DNA of 64,000 bases from Solidesulfovibrio carbinolicus (GTDB taxonomy: Bacteria > Desulfobacterota > Desulfovibrionia > Desulfovibrionales > Desulfovibrionaceae): positions 62,001 to 126,000 of the forward strand of contig NZ_CP026539.1 in NCBI RefSeq assembly GCF_004135975.1, written 5' to 3'. Under the pieces are notes generated by a model, which worked only from the letters and a program-made list of their open reading frames with translations, did no database searches and was not told the origin of the DNA. Within the stretch, counting starts at the first letter, position 1, and the number at the start of each line of letters is the position of its first letter. Shown in pieces: positions 31,536 through 40,419 of this stretch. The translations under genes were made by a program, and so were the position numbers.

Positions 31536-32770
31536 CCAAAACCCTCATCATGATCGGCGCGGGCCTGGAAACGGTTCCGGCCATCATCAAGGCCAAGGCG
31601 CTGGGGCTTCGCGTGGTCGCCGTGGACGCCGACCCCAACGCCCCGGGCTACGCCCATGCCGACGAAGCCGTGGCCGGCTGCGTCTACACCCCGCAAATAA
31701 GCGTGGACGCCCTGGCCGCCTGGGCCCGGCGGGGCGGCCGGCCCGACGGCGTCATGTGCGCGGCGGTGGACGCCCCCCATACCGTGGCCGCCGTGGCCGA
31801 ATACTTCGGCTTGCGCGCCGCGAGCCGGGAAACCGCCGCCCTGGCCACGGACAAGCTGGCCATGAAGGCCCGGCTGGCCGCCCGGGGCATCCCCGTGCCC
31901 TGGTATCAGGCTGTTTCGGGGCCGCAGGAGCTGGCCGAGATCATTGCCGCCCGCCCGGGCACGCTCATCGTCAAGCCCGTGGACAGCCGGGGGGCGCGCG
32001 GGGTGCTGCGCCTGGTTCCGGGCTCGCCCCGCACGCCCTCGCCCCGGGAGGCCTACGACGCGGCCGCCAAGGAGTCGCCCACGGGCCGGGTCATGGTGGA
32101 AGCGTATCTGGACGGCCCCCAGGTCAGCACCGAAGGGCTGTGCGTGGAAGGCACGCCCTACACGCCCGGTTTTTCCGACCGCAACTACGAATTCCTGGAC
32201 CGCTTCGCCCCGAGCGTCATCGAAAACGGCGGCGAGCTGCCTTCCGTCCTGGCTCCCGACGTCCGGCAGGCGGTCAAGGATCTCACCGGCCGGGCCGCCC
32301 TGGCCCTGGGCATCGACCACGGGGTCTACAAGGGCGACATGGTGGTGCACCAGGGGAAGCCCTACGTCATCGAGATCGCGGCCCGGCTGTCCGGCGGCTA
32401 TTTCTGCACCCACGAAATCCCCTGGAATACCGGCGTGCGCTTCGTGGAGCAGGCCATCCGCCTGGCCGTGGGCGAAGTGCCCCAGGCCGCCGACCTGACC
32501 CCGGTCCACGACCGGGGCGTGGCCCAGCGCTACCTGTTCGCGCCCACGGGGACCATTGCGCGCATCGAAGGCGTGGAGCAGGCCCGGGCCGTGGCCGGCG
32601 TGCGCCTGGTGGAGCTGCGGGTTCGGCCCGGCGCGAGAATCGAAGGGGTCACCAGCCATCCGGCCCGGGCCGGGGTCGTCATGGCCGTGGCCGACAGCCG
32701 AGACGAGGCCGTGGCCGCCGCCGAGGAGGCCGTTTCGCGCGTCGTCTTCGTCAGCGAGCCTCACCCATGA
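31532..32770 (+). CDS. ATP-grasp domain ligase
   Basis: 412 residues. The fold is typical of carboxylate-amine ligases: preATP-grasp Rossmann (IMIGAGLETVPAI, VVAVDADPNAPG), ATP-binding strands (TLIVKPVDSRGARGV, VMVEAYLDGPQVSTE) and metal-binding YVIEIAARLSGGYF. Such enzymes join an acid to an amine or thiol using ATP. The substrate may be an amino sugar, an amino acid or an acyl side chain for the glycan. It is flanked by the methyltransferase fusion and a GH57-like enzyme, with four-base overlaps on both sides, so the three are translationally coupled. Confidence 0.82.
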   Translation: MTKTLIMIGAGLETVPAIIKAKALGLRVVAVDADPNAPGYAHADEAVAGCVYTPQISVDALAAWARRGGRPDGVMCAAVDAPHTVAAVAEYFGLRAASRETAALATDKLAMKARLAARGIPVPWYQAVSGPQELAEIIAARPGTLIVKPVDSRGARGVLRLVPGSPRTPSPREAYDAAAKESPTGRVMVEAYLDGPQVSTEGLCVEGTPYTPGFSDRNYEFLDRFAPSVIENGGELPSVLAPDVRQAVKDLTGRAALALGIDHGVYKGDMVVHQGKPYVIEIAARLSGGYFCTHEIPWNTGVRFVEQAIRLAVGEVPQAADLTPVHDRGVAQRYLFAPTGTIARIEGVEQARAVAGVRLVELRVRPGARIEGVTSHPARAGVVMAVADSRDEAVAAAEEAVSRVVFVSEPHP

Positions 32771-34737
32771 AGCTGTTCGCCATCTTTCATTGCAACCTGA
32801 TGTTTTCCTCCATCCCGGAGCGGCTGCGGCCAGAGGTCGTGCGGCGCTGCTACCGGCCGTTGCTGGCCCTGGTCGGCGAGCATGGCTTTCCCCTGGGCAT
32901 CGAGGCCACGGGCCTGACCCTGGAGTTCCTGGCCGAGATCGCCCCGGACTGGATCGCCGATCTGCGCGGCCTGATCGGGCGCGGGGCCTGCGAACTCGTC
33001 GGCAGCGGCTACAGCCAGCTCATCGGCCCCCTGGTCCCGGCCTCGGTCAACCGGGCCAATCTGCGCCTGGGCCACGAGGCCTACGAGCGCATCCTCGGGG
33101 TCCGGCCGCGTCTGGCCCTGGTCAACGAACAGGCCTGGGCGGCCGGACTTGTCGCCCATTACCGCGAAGCAGGCTACGCGGGCGTGTTCATGGACTACGA
33201 CAACCCGGCCCGCTACGCCTCCCCGCCCTGGCCCGAGGCCACGGCCCGCCGGCCCCAGCGGGCCCTGGGCGCGGCCGGGGACAACATTCCGGTCATCTGG
33301 GGCCGCTCCATGGTGTTCCAAAAGCTCCAGCGCCTGGCCCACGGCGAACTGGAAGCCGAGGCGTATCTCGACTACCTGGAGCAGCAAGGCCCGGGCTGGC
33401 TGCCGGTGTACGGCAACGACTCGGAAATCTTCGACTTCCGGCCGGGCCGCTTCGAGGCCGAAGCCCCGCTGCGCCCGGACGGCGAATGGGCGGCCGTGGC
33501 CCGGGCCTTTAGTGCCCTGCGGGAGCGCGGCCACGTCTTTCGCCTGCCCGGCCGGGCCCTGGACGATCTCACCGCCGGGGACCCGGGGCGGCTACTGTCC
33601 CTGGGGTCGGCCGAACAGCCGATCCCGGTCAAGAAGCAGCGCAAGTACAACGTGACGCGCTGGGCCGTCACCGGGCGCGACGACTTTCGCCTCAACTCCC
33701 TGTGCCGGGCCGTGGCCGCCCGGCTGGAGGAATGCGCCGGCGAGCCGACGGTCGCAAACGACGCCTTGTGGCGCGAACTGTGCTTTTGCTGGTCCAGCGA
33801 CCTGCGCACCCACATCACCCCGGAACGCTTCGACGAGGCCGCCCGGCGCCTCGACGCCCTGGCCGGGCGGGCGGGCGCCGTCGTGCGCCAGCCCGCCGTG
33901 GTCTGCGCCGGCGAGCCGGTCGCCGTCCAAGGGCGGCTCCTGACCGTGCGTGCCCCAGGCGTGCGGGCCGTGCTCAACCTGGCCAAGGGCCTGGCCGTCC
34001 ACGAAGCCGCCTTTGCCGACCACGACTTCGATCCGGCCTTCGGCACCCTTGAGCACGGCTTTTTCCGCGACATCCATCTCGGAGCCGATTTTTTCTCGGG
34101 CCATCTCGTCATGGAAGGCCCGGGCGCGCCCAAGGCCACCGATCTCGCGGCGATCACGCCTTTGCTGAGGGAAACGGAAAGCTATATCGAGGTCTGCTGT
34201 TCCTTGGCCCTAGCCGGGGGCCGGCTGGACAAGGCCGTGCGGCTGCACAAAAACGCCCAGCGCCTTGACGTCCTCTACGGCCTGCGCCTGGCCGCGCCGC
34301 CCCCGGGCTATCTGCGCCTGGGCCACGTCACCCTGCTCACCGCCCCCCTGGACCCGGAAAGTTTATTTTACGCCGCCGCCAACGGCGGGCAGCGGGAATA
34401 TTTTTCCCTGGCCGGCAAGGATTTTGACCATGGCGATCACGTTTCGTTCCTGGTATCCTGCCAGCAGGCCGTGGGTATGACGGATTCCCGAGTCTTGCTT
34501 GGCGGGAGACGCCTGGCGGACGGCCAAGAACGGGTTGTGGCCATAGAACCGCTTTGCGCGGAACATGCCTTCGTGGCCCTGGCGACCTGCCGCCAGGCCA
34601 CCCCCGCGCCCTTTGTCCGCATCGCCTTTTCCTCCCACGAGCTGGACGAGACCCGGGAATACGCAACCTGCCCGGCCGCCGGCTTTGCCTTTTCCACGGG
34701 GTTTTCCATGACGCCGCACACCACAACAGGGCAGTGA
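32767..34737 (+). CDS. GH57-like glycoside hydrolase family protein
   Basis: 656 residues from ATG 32767. The N-terminal barrel region matches GH57-type enzymes (FHCNLMFSSIPERLR; FPLGIEATGLTLEFL; GACELVGSGYSQLIGPLVP; ALVNEQAW with the likely nucleophile Glu; FMDYDN). The C-terminal 300 residues are beta-rich. GH57 enzymes act on alpha-glucans or related sugars; in glycan clusters, members of this group are poorly characterised. It lacks a signal peptide, so it acts in the cytoplasm, perhaps as a transferase rather than a hydrolase. Confidence 0.7.
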   Translation: MKLFAIFHCNLMFSSIPERLRPEVVRRCYRPLLALVGEHGFPLGIEATGLTLEFLAEIAPDWIADLRGLIGRGACELVGSGYSQLIGPLVPASVNRANLRLGHEAYERILGVRPRLALVNEQAWAAGLVAHYREAGYAGVFMDYDNPARYASPPWPEATARRPQRALGAAGDNIPVIWGRSMVFQKLQRLAHGELEAEAYLDYLEQQGPGWLPVYGNDSEIFDFRPGRFEAEAPLRPDGEWAAVARAFSALRERGHVFRLPGRALDDLTAGDPGRLLSLGSAEQPIPVKKQRKYNVTRWAVTGRDDFRLNSLCRAVAARLEECAGEPTVANDALWRELCFCWSSDLRTHITPERFDEAARRLDALAGRAGAVVRQPAVVCAGEPVAVQGRLLTVRAPGVRAVLNLAKGLAVHEAAFADHDFDPAFGTLEHGFFRDIHLGADFFSGHLVMEGPGAPKATDLAAITPLLRETESYIEVCCSLALAGGRLDKAVRLHKNAQRLDVLYGLRLAAPPPGYLRLGHVTLLTAPLDPESLFYAAANGGQREYFSLAGKDFDHGDHVSFLVSCQQAVGMTDSRVLLGGRRLADGQERVVAIEPLCAEHAFVALATCRQATPAPFVRIAFSSHELDETREYATCPAAGFAFSTGFSMTPHTTTGQ

Positions 34738-34740
34738 TCC

Positions 34741-35721
34741 ATGCTCAACGACAAATCCATCCTCATCACCGGCGGCACAGGCTCCTTCGGACGGCGTTTC
34801 GTCGAAATCGTGCTGTCGCGCTATCGCCCCAAACGGCTGGTCATCCTTAGTCGGGACGAACTCAAGCAGCACGAGATGCAGCAAACGCTTTCACCGGAAA
34901 AGCATCCCTGCCTGCGCTACTTCATCGGCGACATCCGGGACCCTGGCCGACTCCAGCGCGCCTTTCGCAAGATCGACGTCGTGGTCCACGCCGCCGCCCT
35001 CAAGCAGGTGCCCGCCTGCGAGTACAACCCCTACGAGGCCATCAAGACCAACATCCTGGGCGGCCAGAACATTGTGGAAACCGCCATCGACGAAGGGGTG
35101 TCCCACGTGCTTGCCCTCAGCACGGACAAGGCGGCCAACCCCATCAACCTCTACGGCGCCACCAAGCTGTGCTCCGACAAGCTCTTTATCAACGGCAACA
35201 GCTATTCCGGCCCCGGAGGGTCCAAATTTTCCGTGGTGCGCTACGGCAACGTCCTGGGCAGCCGGGGCAGCGTGGTGCCCCGGTTCATCAAGGCCCGGGA
35301 GGAAGGCGTGGTCCACATCACCGACCCGAGCATGACCCGGTTCTGGATCACCCTGGATCGGGCGGTGGATTTCGTCCTGCAGTGCATCGAGGTCATGCAC
35401 GGCGGCGAGATCTTCATCCCCAAGCTGCCCAGCATGACCGTCGGCGACATGGCCGACGCCCTGTGCCCCGGCTGCCGGCGCGTCATTACCGGCGTGCGGC
35501 CCGGGGAGAAAATCCACGAGGTCATGATTCCCTTAAACGAGGCGCGCAACGCCTACGAGTTCGACAACTACTACGTCATCAAGCCCGCCTACCGTTTCTT
35601 CGAGCGCACGTCGGAATTTTTCGCCGGCACGAAAGTGCCTGAGAATTTCGAATACAGTTCCGAGACCAACACGGCATGGCTGACGCGGGAGGAGCTCCTG
35701 CGCCTGGTCGAGGGATCATGA
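34741..35721 (+). CDS. pseB: UDP-N-acetylglucosamine 4,6-dehydratase (inverting), PseB
   Basis: 326 residues. LITGGTGSFGRRFVE (NADP-binding), DIRDPGRLQRAF, HAAALKQVPACEYNP, the catalytic LSTDKA and YGATK, and RYGNVLGSRGSVVP are standard for the FlaA1/PseB short form. It performs the first step of pseudaminic acid synthesis, 4,6-dehydration with C5 inversion of UDP-GlcNAc. The next gene, PseC, overlaps it by four bases. Compared with relatives all key residues appear intact. Confidence 0.92.
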   Translation: MLNDKSILITGGTGSFGRRFVEIVLSRYRPKRLVILSRDELKQHEMQQTLSPEKHPCLRYFIGDIRDPGRLQRAFRKIDVVVHAAALKQVPACEYNPYEAIKTNILGGQNIVETAIDEGVSHVLALSTDKAANPINLYGATKLCSDKLFINGNSYSGPGGSKFSVVRYGNVLGSRGSVVPRFIKAREEGVVHITDPSMTRFWITLDRAVDFVLQCIEVMHGGEIFIPKLPSMTVGDMADALCPGCRRVITGVRPGEKIHEVMIPLNEARNAYEFDNYYVIKPAYRFFERTSEFFAGTKVPENFEYSSETNTAWLTREELLRLVEGS

Positions 35722-36866
35722 TTCCCTACGGCCGGCAATGCCTCGACGACGACGACGTCGCCGCCGTGGTCTCGGCCCTGCGCTCGGACTTTTTGACCAC
35801 CGGACCGGCCGTGGCCGCCTTCGAGGGGGCCGTGGCCGCCTACGTCGGCGTGTCCCAGGCCGTGGCCGTGTCCAGCGGCACGGCCGCCCTGCACGCGGCC
35901 ATGCACGCCCTGGGGATCGGCCCGGGCGACGAAGTCGTCGTGCCGCCCATCACCTTCGCCGCCACCGCCAATTGCGCGGTCTACGTCGGGGCCGCCCCCG
36001 TCTTCGCCGACGTCGATCCCGAGACCCTGCTGCTGTCGCCGCGCCAGGTCGCCGCCCGGATCACGCCCAGGACCAAGGCCGTCATCGCCGTGGACTACGC
36101 CGGCCAGACCTGCGACTACGCCGCCCTGCGCGCCATTTGCGCCCCGCGCGGCATCGCCCTGGTCGCCGACTGCTGCCACGCCCTGGGGGCCCGGGACGAA
36201 GCCGGCGTCCGGGCCGGGGCCATTGCCGACGTTTCGGTGCTCAGCTTCCACCCGGTCAAGCACATCACCACCGGCGAAGGCGGCATGGTGCTCACCAACG
36301 ACCCGGCGCTGGCCGACCGGGCCCGCGCCTTCCGCAGCCACGGCATCAGCCAGGACGCCGCCGCCCGCAGCGCCCACGGCCCCTTCGGGACCTGGGAGTA
36401 CGCCATGGAGGAGCTGGGCTACAACTATCGCATCACCGACCTGCAATGCGCCCTGGGCCACAGCCAGCTGCGCAAGCTCGACGGCTTTTTGGCCCTTCGC
36501 CGCCGCTTCGCCGCGCTCTACGACGCCCTTTTCGCCGACTGCCCCGGCATTGAACCCCTGGCCCGCCGCCCCGGCATCGACCACGCCTACCATCTCTATG
36601 TGACGCGCCTGCCCGCCGCCCGGCGCAAGGCCGTTTTCGAGGACATGCGCCGCCGGGGCTTCGGGGTCAACGTCCACTACATTCCGGTCCACCTCCACCC
36701 GTTTTACCGCCGCACCTTCCAGACCGGGCCGGGCCTTTGCCCCACGGCCGAGGCCGCCTACGAACGGCTGCTCAGCCTGCCCCTGCATCCGGCCATGGCC
36801 GAAGCCGACGTCCGGGCCGTCGCCGAAAACCTCCGCCAGGCCCTGGCCGACGCCCCGGCCCGCTGA
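35718..36866 (+). CDS. pseC: UDP-4-amino sugar transaminase, PseC-like
   Basis: 382 residues. A DegT/DnrJ/EryC1 aminotransferase: YGRQCLDDDDVAAVVSAL, VSSGTAALHAAMHALG, VDYAGQTCDYAAL and SFHPVKHITTGEGG with the PLP-binding Lys. NYRITDLQCALGHSQL and VNVHYIPVHLHPFY complete the family pattern. It would convert the 4-keto product of PseB into a 4-amino sugar using glutamate and PLP. The pair is followed by HAD and kinase-like genes rather than a GNAT (PseH), which is absent from the window. Confidence 0.92.
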   Translation: MIPYGRQCLDDDDVAAVVSALRSDFLTTGPAVAAFEGAVAAYVGVSQAVAVSSGTAALHAAMHALGIGPGDEVVVPPITFAATANCAVYVGAAPVFADVDPETLLLSPRQVAARITPRTKAVIAVDYAGQTCDYAALRAICAPRGIALVADCCHALGARDEAGVRAGAIADVSVLSFHPVKHITTGEGGMVLTNDPALADRARAFRSHGISQDAAARSAHGPFGTWEYAMEELGYNYRITDLQCALGHSQLRKLDGFLALRRRFAALYDALFADCPGIEPLARRPGIDHAYHLYVTRLPAARRKAVFEDMRRRGFGVNVHYIPVHLHPFYRRTFQTGPGLCPTAEAAYERLLSLPLHPAMAEADVRAVAENLRQALADAPAR

Positions 36867-36897
36867 CCCCCTTTTTGCCGCAACCGACGAGGCCGCC

Positions 36898-37515
36898 GTG
36901 AACGTGGGAATCGACCTGGACAACACCATCATCCGCTACGACGGGCTGCTGCGCCGCCTGGCCCTGGCCCAGGGCCGCGTTCCGCCCTCCATGCCCGAAA
37001 ACAAGCAGGCCATCCGGGACCATGTCCGCCAGCGCCACGGGGAAACGGCCTGGCGCGAACTCCAGGCCCGCCTCTACGGCGAGGCCGTGGCCGAGGCCGA
37101 ACTCCACGACGGCGTCTGGGATTTCCTGGCCGAACTGCGCCGGCGCGGCCTGCCCTTCCAGATCGTCAGCCACAAGACCCGCCGGCCGGCCGCCGGGGAC
37201 CAGACCGTGGACCTGCGCCAAAAGGCCATGGAATTCCTGGAGGCCAAGGGCTTTTTCCGGGCCGACGGCCTGGGCATGGACCGCCGGGACGTCCATTTCT
37301 GCGACACCCGGGCCGACAAAACGGCCGCCATCGCCCGCCTGGGCCATACGGTGTTCATCGACGACCTGGAGGAAGTGTTCCTGGACCCCGGCTTTCCGCC
37401 GGGCGTCCTCAAAATCCTTTTTTCTCCGGCCCCCACGACCCGGGCCGCGGACGCGCGCCTGCTGCCCACCTTCGCCGCCATCGCCCGGGCGGTGCTGGGC
37501 GAGGCCGCCGTCTGA
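36898..37515 (+). CDS. HAD-family hydrolase
   Basis: 205 residues from GTG 36898. The DxDxT motif reads GIDLDNTIIRYD, LPFQIVSHKTRR follows, and a later TVFIDDLEEVFL holds the second acidic pair. This is a small phosphatase of the HAD superfamily with a helical cap between the two halves. In this locus it may remove a phosphate from a sugar phosphate, as GmhB does in heptose pathways. The substrate is unproven. It is followed 11 bp later by an APH-like kinase gene. Confidence 0.78.
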   Translation: MNVGIDLDNTIIRYDGLLRRLALAQGRVPPSMPENKQAIRDHVRQRHGETAWRELQARLYGEAVAEAELHDGVWDFLAELRRRGLPFQIVSHKTRRPAAGDQTVDLRQKAMEFLEAKGFFRADGLGMDRRDVHFCDTRADKTAAIARLGHTVFIDDLEEVFLDPGFPPGVLKILFSPAPTTRAADARLLPTFAAIARAVLGEAAV

Positions 37516-37526
37516 CCGGACGCCCC

Positions 37527-38528
37527 ATGGAACCCGATCAGGCCCAGGCCCTGGTGGCCGCCCATTTCCGGGAAACCCCGGTCCACTGCCGGCGCATCGT
37601 GGCCGGCCGCAACAGCCGGCTTTTCGCCGTGGCCTGCGCCTCGGGGCGGCGCTACGTGGTCAAGTGCTATTGCCAGCCCACGGCCGAGGGGAAATGCCGG
37701 CGCGCCAACGAATGGCGCGCCCTGACGTTTCTGCGCGGCCAGGGCATCGACAACGTGCCCGAACCCCTGGCCACCTTTCCCGAGGCCAACGCCTCGGTGC
37801 TGGGCTTCCTGGACGGCGTCGCGCCCCTGGCCCCGGGTACTACAGACATCGACGCCCTGGTCGGCTTCCTGAAGCGGCTGCGCCGGGCCGGAGAAACCCC
37901 CGAGGCCCGGGAACTGGACCGGGCGGCCGATGCCTGCTTCACCTTGGACGAGGTGGTGGCCGGCCTCGACGGGCGGGTGCGCCGCCTGGCCGCCCTGCCG
38001 GCCGGCGACGCCGTCACCCGCGACATGCAGGACTGGCTTGGCGGCGAATTTGCCGCGCGCCGCGACCAGGCCGTGGAGGCGGCCCGGCGCGTGCTGCCCG
38101 ACGCGCCCCTGCCCCAAGCCCGCCGCGCCTTGAGCCCCTCGGACTTCGGCTTCCACAACGCCCTGCGCGCCCCGGAGGGCCGGCTGCTGTTCGTGGATTT
38201 CGAGTATTTCGGCTGGGACGACCCGGCCAAGACCATGGCCGACGTCCTGCTCCACCCCCATCCTGCCATGTGCCTGCCGCCCGAGCTGGCCGGGCGCTTC
38301 CGCCGGGGCGCGGGCCGGCTCTACGCCGACGATCCCGGCCTGCCAGCCCGATTTGATTGCCTTTTTCCGCTGTACCGGCTTAAATGGTGCACCATCATGC
38401 TCAATGAATTCATCGCGGCCGACCTCCAGCGCCGCCGCTTTGCCGGGGACGACCGGCCCGACGCGGCGGCCATACGCCGCGATCAGCTGCGAAAGGCCGT
38501 CGCCCTGCTGCGCCAGGACGCGGCCTGA
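37527..38528 (+). CDS. APH-family kinase-like protein
   Basis: 333 residues with the aminoglycoside/choline-kinase fold. The N-lobe shows YVVKCYCQPTAEGKCRRANEW (the ATP-binding Lys), and the C-lobe has LSPSDFGFHNAL as catalytic loop and FVDFEYFGWDDP as the metal-binding DFG-like element. The catalytic loop differs from the usual HxDxxxxN, with S-D-F-G-F-H-N. It probably phosphorylates a sugar or amino alcohol. It follows the HAD gene and precedes transketolase pair 2, so a phosphorylated sugar intermediate is plausible. Confidence 0.7.
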   Translation: MEPDQAQALVAAHFRETPVHCRRIVAGRNSRLFAVACASGRRYVVKCYCQPTAEGKCRRANEWRALTFLRGQGIDNVPEPLATFPEANASVLGFLDGVAPLAPGTTDIDALVGFLKRLRRAGETPEARELDRAADACFTLDEVVAGLDGRVRRLAALPAGDAVTRDMQDWLGGEFAARRDQAVEAARRVLPDAPLPQARRALSPSDFGFHNALRAPEGRLLFVDFEYFGWDDPAKTMADVLLHPHPAMCLPPELAGRFRRGAGRLYADDPGLPARFDCLFPLYRLKWCTIMLNEFIAADLQRRRFAGDDRPDAAAIRRDQLRKAVALLRQDAA

Positions 38529-38652
38529 CCCCCAACCGTCCCGGCGGGACGGCCGGACAGCCCGGCCGAACCCCGCCGCGACACAGCCGGCGGCCTCCCG
38601 CCCAGGCTCCGAAACGGGAACCAGGGACAGCCGTCAGCGCGAGGATGCGACC

Positions 38653-39459
38653 TTGGACCAACGATCACGGGAGCTGCGAAAGACGATCATCGAGGTGTTG
38701 CACGCGGCGGGGCGCGGCCATGTCGGCCCGTCCCTGTCCCTGGTTGAGATCCTGCGCGTGCTCTACGATTCCGTGCTGCGCTACGACCCGGCCCGGCCCG
38801 ACGACCCCAACCGGGACCGGTTCATCCTGAGCAAGGGGCACGGCTGTCTGGCCCAGTATGTGCTTTTAAAAGACAAAGGCTTTGTCTCCAAGGACGCCCT
38901 GTTCGGCTTTTGCCGCTACGACGGCTGCCTGGGCGGCCATCCCACCGGCGATATCCCCGGCGTGGAGATGGCCACCGGCAGCCTGGGGCACGGCCTGTCC
39001 CTGGCCGTGGGCATGGCCCTGGCCGCCCGGATCAACCGGGCGGCCCACCGGGTCTTCGTGCTCCTGGGCGACGGCGAATGCGGCGAGGGCACCATCTGGG
39101 AGGCGGCCATGGGGGCCGCCAAGCACGGCCTGGACAACCTGACGGCGCTGGTGGACTACAACAAGCTCCAGTCCTACGGGGACACCGAGGCCGTGTCGGG
39201 GCTGGAGCCCTTCGCGGCCAAATGGGCCAGCTTCGGCTTTGCCGTGCGGGAAACCGACGGCCACGACGTGGCCGAGCTGGAAGCGAACCTGGCCGAGCTG
39301 CCCTTCACCCGGGGCAAGCCGTCCCTGCTCATCTGCCACACCGTCAAGGGCAAGGGCCTGCCCTTTGCCGAACACAATCCCAAGTGGCACCACAAGACCA
39401 AGGTGACCGACGAGGAACTGGCCGACATGGTCTGCTGCATCGAGGGACGCCATGCGTAA
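38653..39459 (+). CDS. Transketolase, N-terminal subunit (pair 2)
   Basis: 268 residues from TTG 38653, preceded by GAGGA at 38641-38645; upstream sequence in this frame is Arg/Pro-rich and not conserved. GDGECGEGTIWEA and VDYNKLQSYG (thiamine-diphosphate motif), GRGHVGPSLSLVEIL and SKGHGCLAQYVL match transketolase N-terminal domains. It differs clearly from pair 1 at 28518, so the two pairs probably have different substrates. It overlaps its partner by 8 bases. Confidence 0.88.
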   Translation: MDQRSRELRKTIIEVLHAAGRGHVGPSLSLVEILRVLYDSVLRYDPARPDDPNRDRFILSKGHGCLAQYVLLKDKGFVSKDALFGFCRYDGCLGGHPTGDIPGVEMATGSLGHGLSLAVGMALAARINRAAHRVFVLLGDGECGEGTIWEAAMGAAKHGLDNLTALVDYNKLQSYGDTEAVSGLEPFAAKWASFGFAVRETDGHDVAELEANLAELPFTRGKPSLLICHTVKGKGLPFAEHNPKWHHKTKVTDEELADMVCCIEGRHA

Positions 39460-40390
39460 AACCTGTCTCGATCACGTCTACAAGCTGGCCTGCCGGGACG
39501 AGCGGGTGGTGTTTATCGGCTCCGACCTCGGGGCCGGGGTGCTGGACCAGTTCCGGCGGGAAATGCCCGAACGCTTCTTCATGGAAGGCATCGCCGAGGG
39601 GCATGTGGTGGGCATGGCCAGCGGCCTGGCCCACGAGGGCAAGATCGTCTACCTCAACACCATCCAAAGCTTCCTCACCCGGCGCTGTTACGAGCAGATC
39701 GTGCTGGACGCCTGCCTGCACAACCTAAACGTCCGCTTCATCGGCAACGGCGGCGGCATGGTCTACGCCCCCCTGGGACCGACCCACTGGGCCACGGAGG
39801 ACCTCTCCATCCTGCGCGTCATCCCCAACATGACCGTCCTGGTCCCGGCCGACGCCGAGGAAATGGCCCGGCTCATGCCGGCCACCCTGGACCACCGGGG
39901 GCCGCTGTTTATCCGGCTGGCCAAGGGCTACGATCCCGTCGTGACCCGGGAGGAGACCTTCGAGATCGGCCGGGCCTACAGCTACCGCGAAGGCGGCGAC
40001 GCCCTGATCGTCGGCTGCGGCGTGGTCCTTGGCCCCATGCAGGAGGCGGCCAAGCGGCTGGCCGCCCAGGGCGTCGAGGCCGGCGTGCTGCACCTGCCCA
40101 CCATCAAGCCCCTGGACGCCGAGGCGGTGCTGTCCCGGGCGGCCCGGGCGGCCTGCGTGGTGACGGTGGAGGAAAACACCGTTCTTGGCGGCCTTGGCGG
40201 CGCGGTGGCCGAACTCTTGGCCGAAGCCTGCCTGGAGAGGCCCTTGCGCTTCAAACGGATCGGCCTGGAAGACCGTTTTTCCAAGCATTACGGCTCGCAG
40301 CAGGACCATTTCGACCGTGTCGGCATCAGCGGGGAAGGCATCGCCGCAGCCGTGCTCGGCCTGCTGGGGCGCGCCCCGAACCGGCCCTGA
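39452..40390 (+). CDS. Transketolase, C-terminal subunit (pair 2)
   Basis: 312 residues. FFMEGIAEGHVVGMASGLA carries the Glu of the pyrimidine-binding domain; NGGGMVYAPLGPTHWATEDL and VLVPADAEEMARL follow, then the swivel domain VVTVEENTVLGGLGGAVAE. It completes pair 2 and probably acts on a sugar intermediate of this cluster rather than in central metabolism. The partner starts at 38653. Confidence 0.88.
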   Translation: MRKTCLDHVYKLACRDERVVFIGSDLGAGVLDQFRREMPERFFMEGIAEGHVVGMASGLAHEGKIVYLNTIQSFLTRRCYEQIVLDACLHNLNVRFIGNGGGMVYAPLGPTHWATEDLSILRVIPNMTVLVPADAEEMARLMPATLDHRGPLFIRLAKGYDPVVTREETFEIGRAYSYREGGDALIVGCGVVLGPMQEAAKRLAAQGVEAGVLHLPTIKPLDAEAVLSRAARAACVVTVEENTVLGGLGGAVAELLAEACLERPLRFKRIGLEDRFSKHYGSQQDHFDRVGISGEGIAAAVLGLLGRAPNRP

Positions 40391-40419
40391 CCACGCCCCA
40401 GGCCAAGGGAGAACCGACC

